A stretch of DNA of 64,000 bases from Desulfobacterales bacterium (GTDB taxonomy: Bacteria; Desulfobacterota; Desulfobacteria; Desulfobacterales; JALSRD01), in assembly GCA_026984935.1 (NCBI GenBank), contig JALSRD010000002.1, forward strand, positions 1 to 64,000. The letters are read 5' to 3'. A program made the position numbers and the translations under genes. Shown in pieces: positions 45,121-53,790 of the stretch. The notes beneath the pieces were generated by a model. That model had not been told where the DNA came from, ran no database searches, and saw nothing but the letters and a program-made list of their open reading frames with translations. The stretch's first letter is position 1. Each line of letters starts with the position of its first letter.

Positions 45121-45235
45121 GGGGCCTCCTTTGATGAGAAAAGTATGTGTACCTTAAACAGCCACAGGGTTACGCCGCCGCCGGAAATGCAAACCGCTTT
45201 CCGGTTCCCGCACCCTGTGCGTTGAGCAATGTTTT

Positions 45236-46327
45236 TCAGTATATCGACTCGCCGGTCTCTGCATCAAAGAGGTGCAGGTGCTCCAGGTTCATGGCCAGAG
45301 AAAGCCGGTCGCCGCGTCGTATACGCCGGTGTCCCTCAATTTTGGCGGTAAAAGAGACGCCTTTCAGGTCCAGGTGCATGAGCGTTTCGCTGCCCAACGG
45401 TTCAACCACTTCAACCCGGCTGTCCACCCGCCAGTCTTCGGGCAGGTGCCGGCTGTCGGCGTGCAGGTCTTCGGGCCGCAACCCCATGGTCACATCCATT
45501 TCTTCCCGGACCTGTGCGCCGCTTTTTTCCGGAAGCGGTACACCAAAAGCCTCACCGACATTCAGCCGCAAATGCCCCTTGCGGCGCTCGATCCGGGCCG
45601 GCACCAGGTTCATGGGGGGACTTCCGATGAATCCGGCGACAAAGGTGTTGCGCGGCTTTTCAAACACTTCCAGGGGAGATCCGATCTGCTCGATATAGCC
45701 GTCCTGCATAATAACGATCCGATCCGCCAGACTCATGGCCTCTACCTGATCATGGGTGACATAGATGATGGTTGCCCGCACCTTGTGGTGCAGGAGCTTG
45801 ATTTCCGTACGCATCTGCGTGCGCAGCTTGGCATCCAGGTTGGACAGCGGTTCATCAAAGAGAAAAACCGACGGCTCACGCACGATAGCCCTTCCCATGG
45901 CCACGCGCTGGCGCTGGCCGCCGGAGAGTTCATAGGGTTTGCGCTGTAAAAATTCCTCCAGCCCTAGAATCTTGGCGGCGCCGGCAACGCGTTCCTGTAT
46001 CTCGGCCCTGGGAACCTTCTGCAGTTTCAGACCAAAGGACATGTTCCCAAAAACACTCATGTGGGGATAGAGCGCATAATTCTGAAAGACCATGGCCACG
46101 TCGCGGTCTTTGGGCGCCACATCATTGACAACCCGGCTGCCGATCCGGATGGTGCCGGCAGACACGCTTTCGAGTCCGGCAACCAGGCGCAGGGTCGTCG
46201 ATTTTCCGCAACCCGAAGGTCCCACCAGCACGGCAAACTCATTGTCTCCGATTTCAAGGTTGATGCGGTGCAAAACTTCGGTTTTCCCGAAGCGTTTGAT
46301 CACGTTTTCTAAAGTTACCCCGGCCAT
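45236..46327 (-). CDS. ugpC: sn-Glycerol-3-phosphate ABC transporter ATP-binding protein
   Basis: A 363-residue UgpC/MalK-family ATPase with a complete set of motifs: Walker A GPSGCGKST (36-44), LSGGQRQR, FLFDEPLSNLD and the H-loop THDQVEA, followed by a C-terminal TOBE-type regulatory part. It is divergent from ugpB-ugpA-ugpE, and therefore almost certainly serves them. It contrasts with the H-loop-altered ATPase at 38-1129. The start at 46327 follows AGGA; an upstream in-frame start at 46360 has none. Regulation by a shared divergent promoter region is likely. Confidence 0.92.
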   Translation of the reverse strand: MAGVTLENVIKRFGKTEVLHRINLEIGDNEFAVLVGPSGCGKSTTLRLVAGLESVSAGTIRIGSRVVNDVAPKDRDVAMVFQNYALYPHMSVFGNMSFGLKLQKVPRAEIQERVAGAAKILGLEEFLQRKPYELSGGQRQRVAMGRAIVREPSVFLFDEPLSNLDAKLRTQMRTEIKLLHHKVRATIIYVTHDQVEAMSLADRIVIMQDGYIEQIGSPLEVFEKPRNTFVAGFIGSPPMNLVPARIERRKGHLRLNVGEAFGVPLPEKSGAQVREEMDVTMGLRPEDLHADSRHLPEDWRVDSRVEVVEPLGSETLMHLDLKGVSFTAKIEGHRRIRRGDRLSLAMNLEHLHLFDAETGESIY

Positions 46328-46638
46328 GTATATTGTCCTGCCTGCTGCATGTACACGCAAAGCCGCCCAACGCGCGCTTTACAAAATTTTATTAAGACCA
46401 TGATGTCCGGCGCAAGTCAAGCGATCCGAAAAAGTTTTTGCGGGTGATGCCAGAAAGTTTCCGGGGTACTGAACGGCAGCGGCAAAGGGCCCGGGGGAAA
46501 GTGGTTTGCAGGAATTTAACGCTTGACTCATCGATCAATCGCTTCTACCTTTACTCCTGTTGATCTGCATTGAGAAACGGTCATGTTTTCCAATTCCGGT
46601 GCAGTGTTGCCAATCATCAGACAGACAGGAGGGAATCA
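46328..46638. other. Divergent promoter region between ugpC and ugpB
   Basis: This 311-base spacer has no gene. TTGACT at 46523-46528 with TACCTT 17 bases further is a weak plus-strand promoter candidate for ugpB. No palindromic operator was recognised with confidence. A TTG-started extension of ugpB (46570) is open but lacks a ribosome site. Confidence 0.4.
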
Positions 46639-47970
46639 ATGAAAATCAAAAAAGGGTTCACGGTGCTCGGCTTGCTGGTGCTTTCGGTTTTTTTGGCCGG
46701 ACAGGTACTGGCCAAACCGATTACGATCAACTGGTGGCATGCCATGCGCAGTGCCCGGGGCAAGGTCGTCAATGAAATGATCAAACAGTTTAACGCGTCC
46801 CAGGACAAGTATGTGGTCGTGGGAACCAACAAGGGCAACTACGATGAAACCGTAAACGCCGGCATCGCGGCTATTCGGGCCGGCAAGCAACCGCACATCC
46901 TGCAGTCCTTCGAAGTCGGCACCCAGACCATGATGCTCTCCGGTGCTGTTTATCCGGTTTACAAGCTGATGAAGGACATGGGCTACAATGTCAACTGGAA
47001 GGACTATCTGCAGCCCGTGCTGTCCTATTATATGAACGCCGACGGCAATCTGATGTCCATGCCGTTCAATTCTTCCACGCCGGTGATGTACTACAACGTG
47101 GATTTGTTTAAAAAAATCGGTGTCGGCCGGCTCTCCAAAACCCAACCCATCACCTGGGATCAACTGGGCGAAATCTGCGCCAAACTGGTGAAAGCCGGCG
47201 TCCAGGAAGGCATGGTGACGGCCTGGCAGTCTTGGATCCAGATTGAAAATTACAGCGCCATCCACGATCTCCCACTGGCCACGCGTGCCAATGGATACGA
47301 GGGGCTGGACTGCAAACTGACGATCAACAACCCCAAGGTAGTGCATCATATCGCCCAACTCAAAGCCTGGATGGCCGACAAGCGCTTCTTTTACGCCGGC
47401 CAGAAATACCAGGGCCCCAAGTCCGAATTTATCGCCCAGAAGGCCGGGGTTTACATGGACTCCATCAGTGCCATTGCCAAGCTGCAGAAAGCAGTCAAGG
47501 ACTTTGAATGGGATGCAGCGCCCCTGCCGGTGGAATCCTGGATGAAAAAACCCCAGAACAGCATCATCGGCGGTGCCTCCAACTGGGTGCTCAAGGGACA
47601 CAGCAAGGCCGAGTACAAGGGTGTGGCCGCTTTTCTGGCTTTTTTGGCCACCAACAAAATGCAGGAGTACTGGCACGAACACACCGGATACTTTCCCATC
47701 ACTCTGACGGCCTACCGGGATCTGAAAGCCAAGGGATACTATGCCAAACACCCCTATCAGGAAGTCGGCATCCATCAGATGACGCGGCGCGACCCCACCA
47801 AGAATTCCAGGGGAATCCGCCTGGGTTACTTTATCCAGATCCGCAACATCATCAACGAGGAACTGGAACTGGTGTGGAACGGCAGCAAGACCGCCCAGGC
47901 GGCGCTGGACAGCGCCGTCAAACGCAGCAACATCAAGCTGCGCGAATTTGAAAAAACCTATAAGCAGTAA
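46639..47970 (+). CDS. ugpB: sn-Glycerol-3-phosphate-binding periplasmic protein
   Basis: A 443-residue solute-binding protein strongly matching E. coli UgpB along its length: ITINWWHAM after a signal peptide (VLA site near residue 25), GNYDETVNAGIAAIRAGKQPHILQ, EVGTQTMM, MPFNSSTPVMYYN, QSWIQIENYSAIHDLP, NSIIGGASNWV, and HTGYFPITLTAY. It binds glycerol-3-phosphate or its diesters in the periplasm. The ATG is preceded by AGGAGGGAA. Two strong inverted repeats follow its stop before ugpA. Confidence 0.94.
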   Translation: MKIKKGFTVLGLLVLSVFLAGQVLAKPITINWWHAMRSARGKVVNEMIKQFNASQDKYVVVGTNKGNYDETVNAGIAAIRAGKQPHILQSFEVGTQTMMLSGAVYPVYKLMKDMGYNVNWKDYLQPVLSYYMNADGNLMSMPFNSSTPVMYYNVDLFKKIGVGRLSKTQPITWDQLGEICAKLVKAGVQEGMVTAWQSWIQIENYSAIHDLPLATRANGYEGLDCKLTINNPKVVHHIAQLKAWMADKRFFYAGQKYQGPKSEFIAQKAGVYMDSISAIAKLQKAVKDFEWDAAPLPVESWMKKPQNSIIGGASNWVLKGHSKAEYKGVAAFLAFLATNKMQEYWHEHTGYFPITLTAYRDLKAKGYYAKHPYQEVGIHQMTRRDPTKNSRGIRLGYFIQIRNIINEELELVWNGSKTAQAALDSAVKRSNIKLREFEKTYKQ

Positions 47971-47980
47971 CAGTTAAAAA

Positions 47981-48038
47981 CCCCGGCAAACGGCGCCATC
48001 GACAAAGCCGGAACACGTCGAGCCCCTATTTGCCGGGG
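47981..48038 (+). repeat. Long-range inverted repeat downstream of ugpB
   Basis: Perfect 10-base arms CCCCGGCAAA (47981-47990) and TTTGCCGGGG (48029-48038) enclose 38 bases. It begins ten bases after the ugpB stop. In mRNA it would form a hairpin that could protect the ugpB message from 3' exonucleases. Confidence 0.55.
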
Positions 48039-48071
48039 CTGATCGAGAACACGCGAAATGCAATAGCAACG

Positions 48072-48106
48072 GCGCGCGCTTTCCCGCAGGCCGGGAAAGC
48101 GCGCGC
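48072..48106 (+). repeat. Perfect 15-bp hairpin in the ugpB-ugpA spacer
   Basis: Arms 48072-48086 and 48092-48106 are perfectly complementary (GCGCGCGCTTTCCCG and its complement) around a 5-base loop. No T-run follows, so it is not a standard intrinsic terminator. It ends 20 bases before the ugpA start, which lacks a good ribosome site, and resembles the stabilising or attenuating hairpins after binding-protein genes such as malE. Confidence 0.7.
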
Positions 48107-48126
48107 TGTTCGCGGTCATACGCGTT

Positions 48127-49017
48127 ATGATTAAACGCTCCATTTTCAAATCCAAGCTGTTGCCCTACCTGCTGATCGGCCCGCAGATTCTGGTAACGGC
48201 GGCGTTTTTTTACTGGCCGGCGGCCCAGGGTGTCGTGCAGTCCATGATGCGCAGTGATCCCTTTGGACTGCACAACCGATTTATCTGGTTTGACAATTTC
48301 AGCGCCCTTTTTTCCGATCCGCTTTACCTGAAATCCATTGCGATCACCCTGACTTTCAGTGGGGCCACGGCATTGACCTCGATTTCCCTGGGCCTGTTCA
48401 TTGCCGCCATGGCCAACCGGGTCTTTAAGGCCAAAACCGCCATCCGCACCCTGCTGATCTGGCCCTACGCCGTGGCGCCGGCCATATCAGGCATCCTGTG
48501 GCTCTTTCTCCTGCACCCTTCCTACGGCATCATTGCGCTGGCCATCAAACGCTGGCTGGGTGTGAACTGGAACCCGGTGTTAAACGGCAACGATGCACTG
48601 GCCATGGTGGTCATGGCCAGCGCCTGGAAGGAGATCAGCTACAACTTTGTCTTTTTTCTGGCCGGCATGCAATCCATTCCCCATTCCCTGATCGAGGCCG
48701 CCGCCATGGATGGAGCCAGCCCTTTCCGGCGTTTTTGGGCCATTACCATGCCCCTGCTTTCACCCACCTTGTTTTTCGTGACCGTGATGAACATCATCTA
48801 TTCGTTTTTCGACACCTTTGGTGTCATTCACACCGTCACCCAGGGTGGCCCCGGCGGGGCTACCAATATTCTGGTCTACAAGGTTTACCAGGATGGCTTC
48901 ATCGGCTTGAACCTGGGTTCGTCAGCCGCCCAGTCCATCGTCCTGATGACTCTGATTATCATCATCACCGTACTGCAGTTTAAATATGTTGAAAAAAAGG
49001 TGCACTATACCATCTGA
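48127..49017 (+). CDS. ugpA: sn-Glycerol-3-phosphate ABC transporter permease A
   Basis: A 296-residue permease of the MalF/UgpA type with six membrane segments. The first is KLLPYLLIGPQILVTAAFFYWPA, and the cytoplasmic EAA loop reads EAAAMDGASPFRRFWAITMPLLSPT. It forms the channel with UgpE. The start ATG has no evident ribosome site and lies 156 bases after ugpB, behind two hairpins, so it is probably made in lower amounts than the binding protein. Confidence 0.92.
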   Translation: MIKRSIFKSKLLPYLLIGPQILVTAAFFYWPAAQGVVQSMMRSDPFGLHNRFIWFDNFSALFSDPLYLKSIAITLTFSGATALTSISLGLFIAAMANRVFKAKTAIRTLLIWPYAVAPAISGILWLFLLHPSYGIIALAIKRWLGVNWNPVLNGNDALAMVVMASAWKEISYNFVFFLAGMQSIPHSLIEAAAMDGASPFRRFWAITMPLLSPTLFFVTVMNIIYSFFDTFGVIHTVTQGGPGGATNILVYKVYQDGFIGLNLGSSAAQSIVLMTLIIIITVLQFKYVEKKVHYTI

Positions 49018-49067
49018 GGCGACCATCTCCAAGGAACCGTCGGGCAGGTAAAATTCACTGAACGATC

Positions 49068-49988
49068 ATGGTTGAAAAAACACCCATTCTGGACACACTG
49101 ACTTACGTTTTTCTCATGCTGGGCATCGGGATCGTTTGTTTCCCGATTCTGTACGCCATCATCGCGGCCACCCTGCCCCTGGACCAGGTCAGCCGGGTAC
49201 CCATGCCGATGATACCGGGAAATCAGTTCTGGGTGAACATTCAGGCGGCCTGGGCACGGGGGAACCTGGGAACGCAGCTGTTTAACTCCTTTATCATGGC
49301 CGGCGGTATCACAGCGGGCAAGATCGTGGTTTCCATGCTGGGAGCCTATTCCATCGTCTACTTCGACTACCGATTCCGCACCGTGGCTTTTGTCACCGTT
49401 TTCTGCACCCTGATGCTGCCGGTGGAAGTGCGCATTCTGCCCACCTATGAAATGGCTTCCAATCTGCTGGGCCCTGTGCAGCCACTGTGGAATTTCCTGC
49501 ATCTCAACGCCCTGGCCAGTTGGATTGCCGGCCACCATGTCAAGGTGACACTGGAGCTGAGCCTGCTGGACAGCTATGCCGGCCTGATCCTGCCGCTGGT
49601 GGCTTCGGCCACCTGCACCTTCCTGTTCCGCCAGTTTTTTCTGACCATCCCCGAAGAGCTCTGCGAAGCCGCCAAAATGGACGGTGCATCGGCCATGACA
49701 TTTTTCCGAAAGATTCTGCTGCCGCTCTCCAAGACCAACATCGCCGCGCTGGTTGTCATCGAATTCGTCTACGGCTGGAACCAATACCTGTGGCCGCTGC
49801 TGATCACCACCAACCCAAAAATGACCACGGCGGTAATCGGCCTGCAGAACCTCATCCCCCAGGCCGACGATCTGCCCGAGTGGAACGTCGCCATGGCGGC
49901 CGCCCTGATCGTGATGCTGCCGCCGGTACTGGTGGTCCTGTTCATGCAGCGCTGGTTTGTAAAGGGATTGGTGGAAAGGGATAAGTAG
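49068..49988 (+). CDS. ugpE: sn-Glycerol-3-phosphate ABC transporter permease E
   Basis: A 306-residue MalG/UgpE-type permease. It has an N-terminal membrane helix (DTLTYVFLMLGIGIVCFPILYAI), six segments overall and the EAA loop EAAKMDGASAMTFFRKILLPLSKTN near residue 200. It pairs with UgpA. The start lies 50 bases after the ugpA stop. The gene ends the ugpBAE unit; a small 7-base-pair hairpin follows its stop. Confidence 0.92.
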   Translation: MVEKTPILDTLTYVFLMLGIGIVCFPILYAIIAATLPLDQVSRVPMPMIPGNQFWVNIQAAWARGNLGTQLFNSFIMAGGITAGKIVVSMLGAYSIVYFDYRFRTVAFVTVFCTLMLPVEVRILPTYEMASNLLGPVQPLWNFLHLNALASWIAGHHVKVTLELSLLDSYAGLILPLVASATCTFLFRQFFLTIPEELCEAAKMDGASAMTFFRKILLPLSKTNIAALVVIEFVYGWNQYLWPLLITTNPKMTTAVIGLQNLIPQADDLPEWNVAMAAALIVMLPPVLVVLFMQRWFVKGLVERDK

Positions 49989-50003
49989 GCCGGAACGGCG
50001 GGC

Positions 50004-50022
50004 GCAACCGAACAGCGGTTGC
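50004..50022 (+). terminator. Weak hairpin after ugpE
   Basis: GCAACCG (50004-50010) and CGGTTGC (50016-50022) form a 7-base-pair stem with a 5-base loop between convergent ugpE and the HAD gene. There is no T-run, so termination is uncertain. Confidence 0.3.
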
Positions 50023-50084
50023 CAATGGCCGAAAACGTGCGCGTGTCTTCTTCCGGATGGAACACATGGACTGCGGCCGGCGCT

Positions 50085-50873
50085 TTACGCGAGCAGGTGC
50101 ATCGTCATTTCGGCAAAGCCGAAGCCGCCTTCCTCTTCGGTCACCCATACCGGTTCTGAAGCCAGTGCATGGGCAAATTTCAAAATGTTGGCCACCCCCA
50201 CCGAGTGTCGGAAAAAGGCGAACATGGGGCTGTCGTTGGGCGAGTCGCCGATGAAGAGCATCCGGTCATTTTCACGATCGATGTCCACACCGAAAACTTC
50301 CGCAAACAGTTTGCGCGTCATGGCCAGCTTGTCGTAGTCGCCGAACCAGCCGTTGACATGGATGGAGCTGATCTTGGCCTGTGCGCCGGCCTGTGAGAAA
50401 ATCGCGACGATGCGCTCGACCGAGGCCGGCGGCAGGGGGGGCACGTCTTCACAGAAGTCGATGGCCAGGTCCGCCTCGCGAAAAGCCTGGTCGGCCGACA
50501 CGCGGCAGCCGTCAACCTCCTGTAAAATGCGCTTGCGGATGGCGTCCAACCTGGTGCGGTCCTGCCGGCGCTGCGTTTCGGTTTTCCAGTACCGCCGCCG
50601 CATTTTCCTGTTTTTACCGTCATAGCAAAAATAAAAGGCGCCGTTTTCGCCCACCACGCCGTCGGCCGGCCACATGCGGGCGATGTGGTCGCACCAGCCG
50701 GCCGGCCGGCCGGTGATAGGTACCACGGCAATACCGGCCTTTTGCAGATTCTCCATGGCCGCCAAGGCCGCCGAGGGCAGCTTTCCGTTGACGGTCAGGG
50801 TATCGTCGATGTCGGTCAGTACGAACCGGATTTCCCGGGCAACTGTTTTTGGAAACAGGGAAAAGGGTTTCAT
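50085..50873 (-). CDS. HAD-IIB family phosphatase (sucrose-phosphate/mannosyl-phosphoglycerate phosphatase-like)
   Basis: A 262-residue cytosolic HAD hydrolase of the IIB (Cof-type cap) class. Motif I reads VLTDIDDTLT with the nucleophile and acid aspartates, motif II is PITGRP, the motif III lysine is in YDKLAM, and motif IV is GDSPNDSPMF. The C2-type cap lies between about residues 85 and 185. Enzymes of this class remove phosphate from sugar phosphates. The substrate is unknown; its position near ugp and glucan genes hints at carbohydrates. ATG at 50873 is used; the ribosome site is weak. Confidence 0.85.
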   Translation of the reverse strand: MKPFSLFPKTVAREIRFVLTDIDDTLTVNGKLPSAALAAMENLQKAGIAVVPITGRPAGWCDHIARMWPADGVVGENGAFYFCYDGKNRKMRRRYWKTETQRRQDRTRLDAIRKRILQEVDGCRVSADQAFREADLAIDFCEDVPPLPPASVERIVAIFSQAGAQAKISSIHVNGWFGDYDKLAMTRKLFAEVFGVDIDRENDRMLFIGDSPNDSPMFAFFRHSVGVANILKFAHALASEPVWVTEEEGGFGFAEMTMHLLA

Positions 50874-51031
50874 GTCGGACGCTCTTTCACATGCAGCGCC
50901 AGGCAGCGCACAGACACCCCGTTGCGTGCTGGCAGTCAAACATCTCCATTTCAGCCACCCCGCGGTCACTCCTTTTACGTCCCATGCAAAGCCCGCCAGT
51001 GACTCAGTGAGACCATCTACACTTCAGCATA

Positions 51032-52327
51032 TCACAACAAATCGGCCGCTGGAATCCCGTGAGCGGACAGCTTTGCCTTGCGGGGTGAAAGCCAGTCAAA
51101 GGCCCCTTTGGCAGCCCGACGGTTGGCTTTACGGCCGGTCCTGCTGCCTGGCCGTTGCTGCGCACGGCGGCCTCTGCAAGGATTTGCTTTGACACGTGCA
51201 GAAGCATGATAATTGAAATCCGCCAAAACGCGTTGCTCCACCGGCACTCCAATGACCCGCTGAATGGCCTTCACCATCTGCCGGTCTTCATCGGTGATCA
51301 TCGTAAAAGCCTCTCCCCGGCGCTCGGCCCGGCCGGTTCTCCCGATGCGGTGGATATAAGCTTCGGGCGTACCGGGTATATCGTAATTGATGACATGCGA
51401 AACCTTGGAGACGTCAATGCCGCGCGCTGCAATGTCGGTCGCCACCAGCACCTGATATTTGCCCGACTTGAAGCCGTTCATGGCGTTCTGACGCCGCGCC
51501 TGCGACAGGTTCCCCTGGAGGGAGGTCGAACGATAACCGGCTTTGGCCAGTTTTTCTCCCAACTGCCGGGCGCGATGTTTGGTGCGCGTGAAAACCAGGA
51601 CGGCACCGATGTGCGTATTGCCAAGCAACTCGAGCAAAAGCGCCGTCTTCAAATGCCTGGCAACAGGATAAAAGGCGTGGTTGACCGTGTCCGCAGGTGC
51701 CTCGTGCCCGGCCTGTACCCGGACATGCTTCTTCTCTAAAAGGTCACCAGCCAGACGACGAATTTGAATGGGCATGGTGGCCGAAAACAATAAAGTCTGG
51801 CGATGCGATTGTGGCAGGTGGGACAAAATCCGCCGGATATCCGGCAAAAAACCCATATCAAACATCTGGTCGGCTTCGTCGAGCACCAGCACTTCCAGGT
51901 GGGAAAGATCCACGGTCTGCCGGTGGATATGGTCGAGAAGCCGCCCCGGGCAGGCAACCACAATATCCGCGCTTTTCAGCAACTGCACCTGGCGCTGAAT
52001 GCCAACGCCACCATAAACCGTGGCACTGCGCAAGCCGGTTTTGATTCCCAGCATTTCAATGTCCTGGTGAATCTGCTCAGCCAATTCACGGGTGGGGGCA
52101 AGAATCAGGGCGCGCACAGCTCTCCGTCGCCCATGCAACAGCCGATGTAAGATCGGCAACACAAAGGCGGCGGTTTTTCCGGTGCCGGTCTGGGCCAATC
52201 CCATTACATCACAACCCTGCATGACTCTTGGAATAGCGCGGGTCTGAATGGGCGTGGGGGTGGAATAGCCTGCAGCGGCAACGCCGGCTGCAATCGGGGG
52301 GTGAAATGAAAAGTCTTTAAAATTCAA
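51032..52327 (-). CDS. rhlE: DEAD-box RNA helicase, RhlE type
   Basis: A 431-residue DEAD-box helicase. The Q motif (FHPPIAAGVAAAGYSTPTPIQ), motif I AQTGTGKTA, DEAD in VLDEADQMFDMGF, motif III SAT, VATDIAARGIDV and HRIGRTGRAERRG are all complete. The basic C-terminal tail (RVKANPCRGRRAQQRPGSRTGRKANRR) is short and RNA-binding in appearance. RhlE-type enzymes unwind rRNA and mRNA and help growth in the cold. It starts with TTG at 52327, supported by AAGGA and by the family N-terminus. It lies 259 bases downstream of csp. Confidence 0.94.
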   Translation of the reverse strand: MNFKDFSFHPPIAAGVAAAGYSTPTPIQTRAIPRVMQGCDVMGLAQTGTGKTAAFVLPILHRLLHGRRRAVRALILAPTRELAEQIHQDIEMLGIKTGLRSATVYGGVGIQRQVQLLKSADIVVACPGRLLDHIHRQTVDLSHLEVLVLDEADQMFDMGFLPDIRRILSHLPQSHRQTLLFSATMPIQIRRLAGDLLEKKHVRVQAGHEAPADTVNHAFYPVARHLKTALLLELLGNTHIGAVLVFTRTKHRARQLGEKLAKAGYRSTSLQGNLSQARRQNAMNGFKSGKYQVLVATDIAARGIDVSKVSHVINYDIPGTPEAYIHRIGRTGRAERRGEAFTMITDEDRQMVKAIQRVIGVPVEQRVLADFNYHASARVKANPCRGRRAQQRPGSRTGRKANRRAAKGAFDWLSPRKAKLSAHGIPAADLL

Positions 52328-52586
52328 GCGATATAATTCCTTGTAGTTTCAACGACCCTTTGGCAGCAGGGCCGGTTGGTTGTTATCTGTCCGGTAAAAG
52401 CGGGGAAACGCCGCTTGCGATGGACGTATCGGGTTGTAAACCCGAAAAAAGGGTAAGAGTGAAACACCCGAAGGGGGTACAAGAGGCATGAGCAGGCGTG
52501 CGGCCATTTTAGCCGGAAATCACTCTAAACGGCAAAGAGCATCTCCCCAAGCCCTGGAGACATGCCCTTTTTACAGGTCTTAAAAT
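52328..52586 (-). other. Structured spacer and possible leader between csp and rhlE
   Basis: No gene. Several small hairpins are visible: CGGGTT/AACCCG (52430-52444), AAGCGG/CCGCTT (52398-52416) and ACCC/GGGT (about 52466-52478). A long structured leader is common for cold-induced helicase messages. No clear promoter was picked out, so csp-rhlE read-through is possible. Confidence 0.35.
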
Positions 52587-52787
52587 TTAAATCCCATTGA
52601 CATTCGCTGCACCCGGACCTTTTGGCCCCTGTAAGATGTCAAAGGAAACCCGGTCGCCTTCACTGAGGCTTTTAAAACCACTTGCATGAATCGCGGAATG
52701 GTGAACGCACACATCGGGTCCGTCTTTCTGCTCAATAAAGCCAAACCCTTTTGCGTCGTTAAACCATTTAACAGTTCCTTCGGCCAT
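52587..52787 (-). CDS. CspA-family cold-shock protein
   Basis: A 66-residue cold-shock domain protein that binds single-stranded RNA or DNA. RNP1 is KGFGFIE; RNP2 reads VCVHHSAI where almost all relatives have VFVHHSAI, so one stacking phenylalanine is replaced by cysteine. The remainder ([26 protein letters not shown]) is standard. The ATG follows an ideal AAGGAGG. An intrinsic terminator and promoter lie upstream at 52864-52940. It precedes the helicase gene on the same strand. Confidence 0.95.
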   Translation of the reverse strand: MAEGTVKWFNDAKGFGFIEQKDGPDVCVHHSAIHASGFKSLSEGDRVSFDILQGPKGPGAANVNGI

Positions 52788-52863
52788 GGTGACATCCTCC
52801 TTTCTATAAAATATTCAAAATCTTAGACTGGAGGATGTAAGGCTGAAAACGATTTGCTCCTTC

Positions 52864-52897
52864 AGAAAAAAACCGCCCCGCAATATGCACGCGGGGC
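52864..52897 (-). terminator. Intrinsic terminator upstream of csp (possible attenuator)
   Basis: On the minus strand GCCCCGC (52891-52897 complement), a 9-base loop and GCGGGGC form a perfect 7-base-pair stem, followed by GG and a run of eight T near 52864-52873. It is about 75 bases upstream of the csp start codon. It could end transcription from the chemoreceptor remnant, or act as an attenuator in the csp leader, because a promoter candidate lies immediately upstream of it. Confidence 0.75.
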
Positions 52898-52912
52898 CAT
52901 GTTGACAAGCAC

Positions 52913-52940
52913 ATAATAACTCTTTTTATGGCGAAAGCAA
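52913..52940 (-). promoter_or_regulatory. Candidate csp promoter upstream of the terminator
   Basis: On the minus strand TTGCTT (52935-52940) and TATTAT (52913-52918) are 16 bases apart. Transcription would start near 52906 and run at once through the terminator at 52864-52897 into csp. Confidence 0.45.
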
Positions 52941-53048
52941 GCGATTTATTTTTAAATACCCCTCCAGACACCGGATCGACGTATGTGGCCCGAAAAATAG
53001 CGGCATCTCTCTTGGCGATTTCAGATGGAATTTGTTGCAATTCTGTTT

Positions 53049-53456
53049 TCAGGCTTTGAACCGGCCGACCAGTTGATTGAGCTTGCACGACAGCTTGGAC
53101 AGATCGTTGGAGCGGCGCAGGTTAACATGACTGCTGGAATTGACCATCTCTCCTGCTGCATGGGTCACCTCGGTGATGTCTTTTGCAATCTCCGAGGCAC
53201 GGCGGAGGTTTGCACCACATTCTGGTTGACTTCCCCGATCCCGTCCGCAGCGTGGTTGACATTGGCGGCAATTTTCTTTACCTTGCCGATTTCCTGTGCC
53301 GCCTGTCCCCGTTTCCCCACCTGCACGCCGGCATTGGCCGACTGGCTGACCGCGTGTCCCTTGATTTCGCGCGCTTTTTCCGTGTTCGCGGCTGTCCCGC
53401 CGATTACCCTGGTCATCTCCCCGGCCGCCGAGGCCACCATATGGTCTGCTCAGTCG
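53049..53456 (-). pseudogene. Frameshifted C-terminal fragment of a methyl-accepting chemotaxis protein
   Basis: The minus strand encodes a chemoreceptor signalling-domain tail starting ADHMVASAAGEM and running to NQNVVQTSA. One base is missing near 53195 (GTGGCC expected, GTGCC present), and the reading continues in another frame as SEIAKDITEVTHAAGEM to a typical end in LVGRFKA and stop at 53049. The upstream part, including sensor, membrane segments and the hairpin tip, is absent; an in-frame stop lies two codons before the recognisable homology. It is therefore a doubly damaged remnant. Confidence 0.8.
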
Positions 53457-53790
53457 GTATCCTTCCTATAACCGTATCAGTATGGAAGCAGCGGACTTTA
53501 ATGGTTTTGTGACCCAACATAAAGAACGCACGATAACAACACTTGTCTTGACGGCGATTGTGAAATCATGCTTAATGAAAATAAAAAGGTGAAGCCTGAC
53601 AGAATCGTAAAAGGTCGTTTTCGGGCCGGTTTCAAGCCTCTTCGGTAAGAAAGCGCTGCACATCTCCCGAAAAGGTTTGCACAAGCGACAACTCCGGACT
53701 TTTTACGAACGCATCCGCCTTAAAGCCCAGAAAAATATTCAACCGCCGGCCTCCGCCGGAAATATTGCTCGAATAGAAAACGTGACGACC
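53457..53790. other. Intergenic region before nadA with a dispersed inverted repeat
   Basis: No gene is supported in these 334 bases. An open frame continuing upstream of nadA to 53677 is not convincing. The main visible feature is the imperfect inverted repeat at 53604-53709, which matches the one at 55270-55315. Confidence 0.4.
53604..53709. repeat. Imperfect inverted repeat, family copy B
   Basis: The right arm is GGACTTTTTACGAA (53696-53709). The left arm ATCGTAAAAGGTCG (53604-53617) is complementary at about 11 of 14 positions. The right-arm sequence and the preceding ACTCC are shared with copy A at 55270-55315, indicating a dispersed short element. Confidence 0.5.

Noticed and set aside
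45181-45204. Inverted repeat CCGGAAA/TTTCCGG between ugpC and ilvE as a terminator
   Set aside because: The stem is only 7 base pairs with a 10-base loop and no T-run on the transcribed strand.
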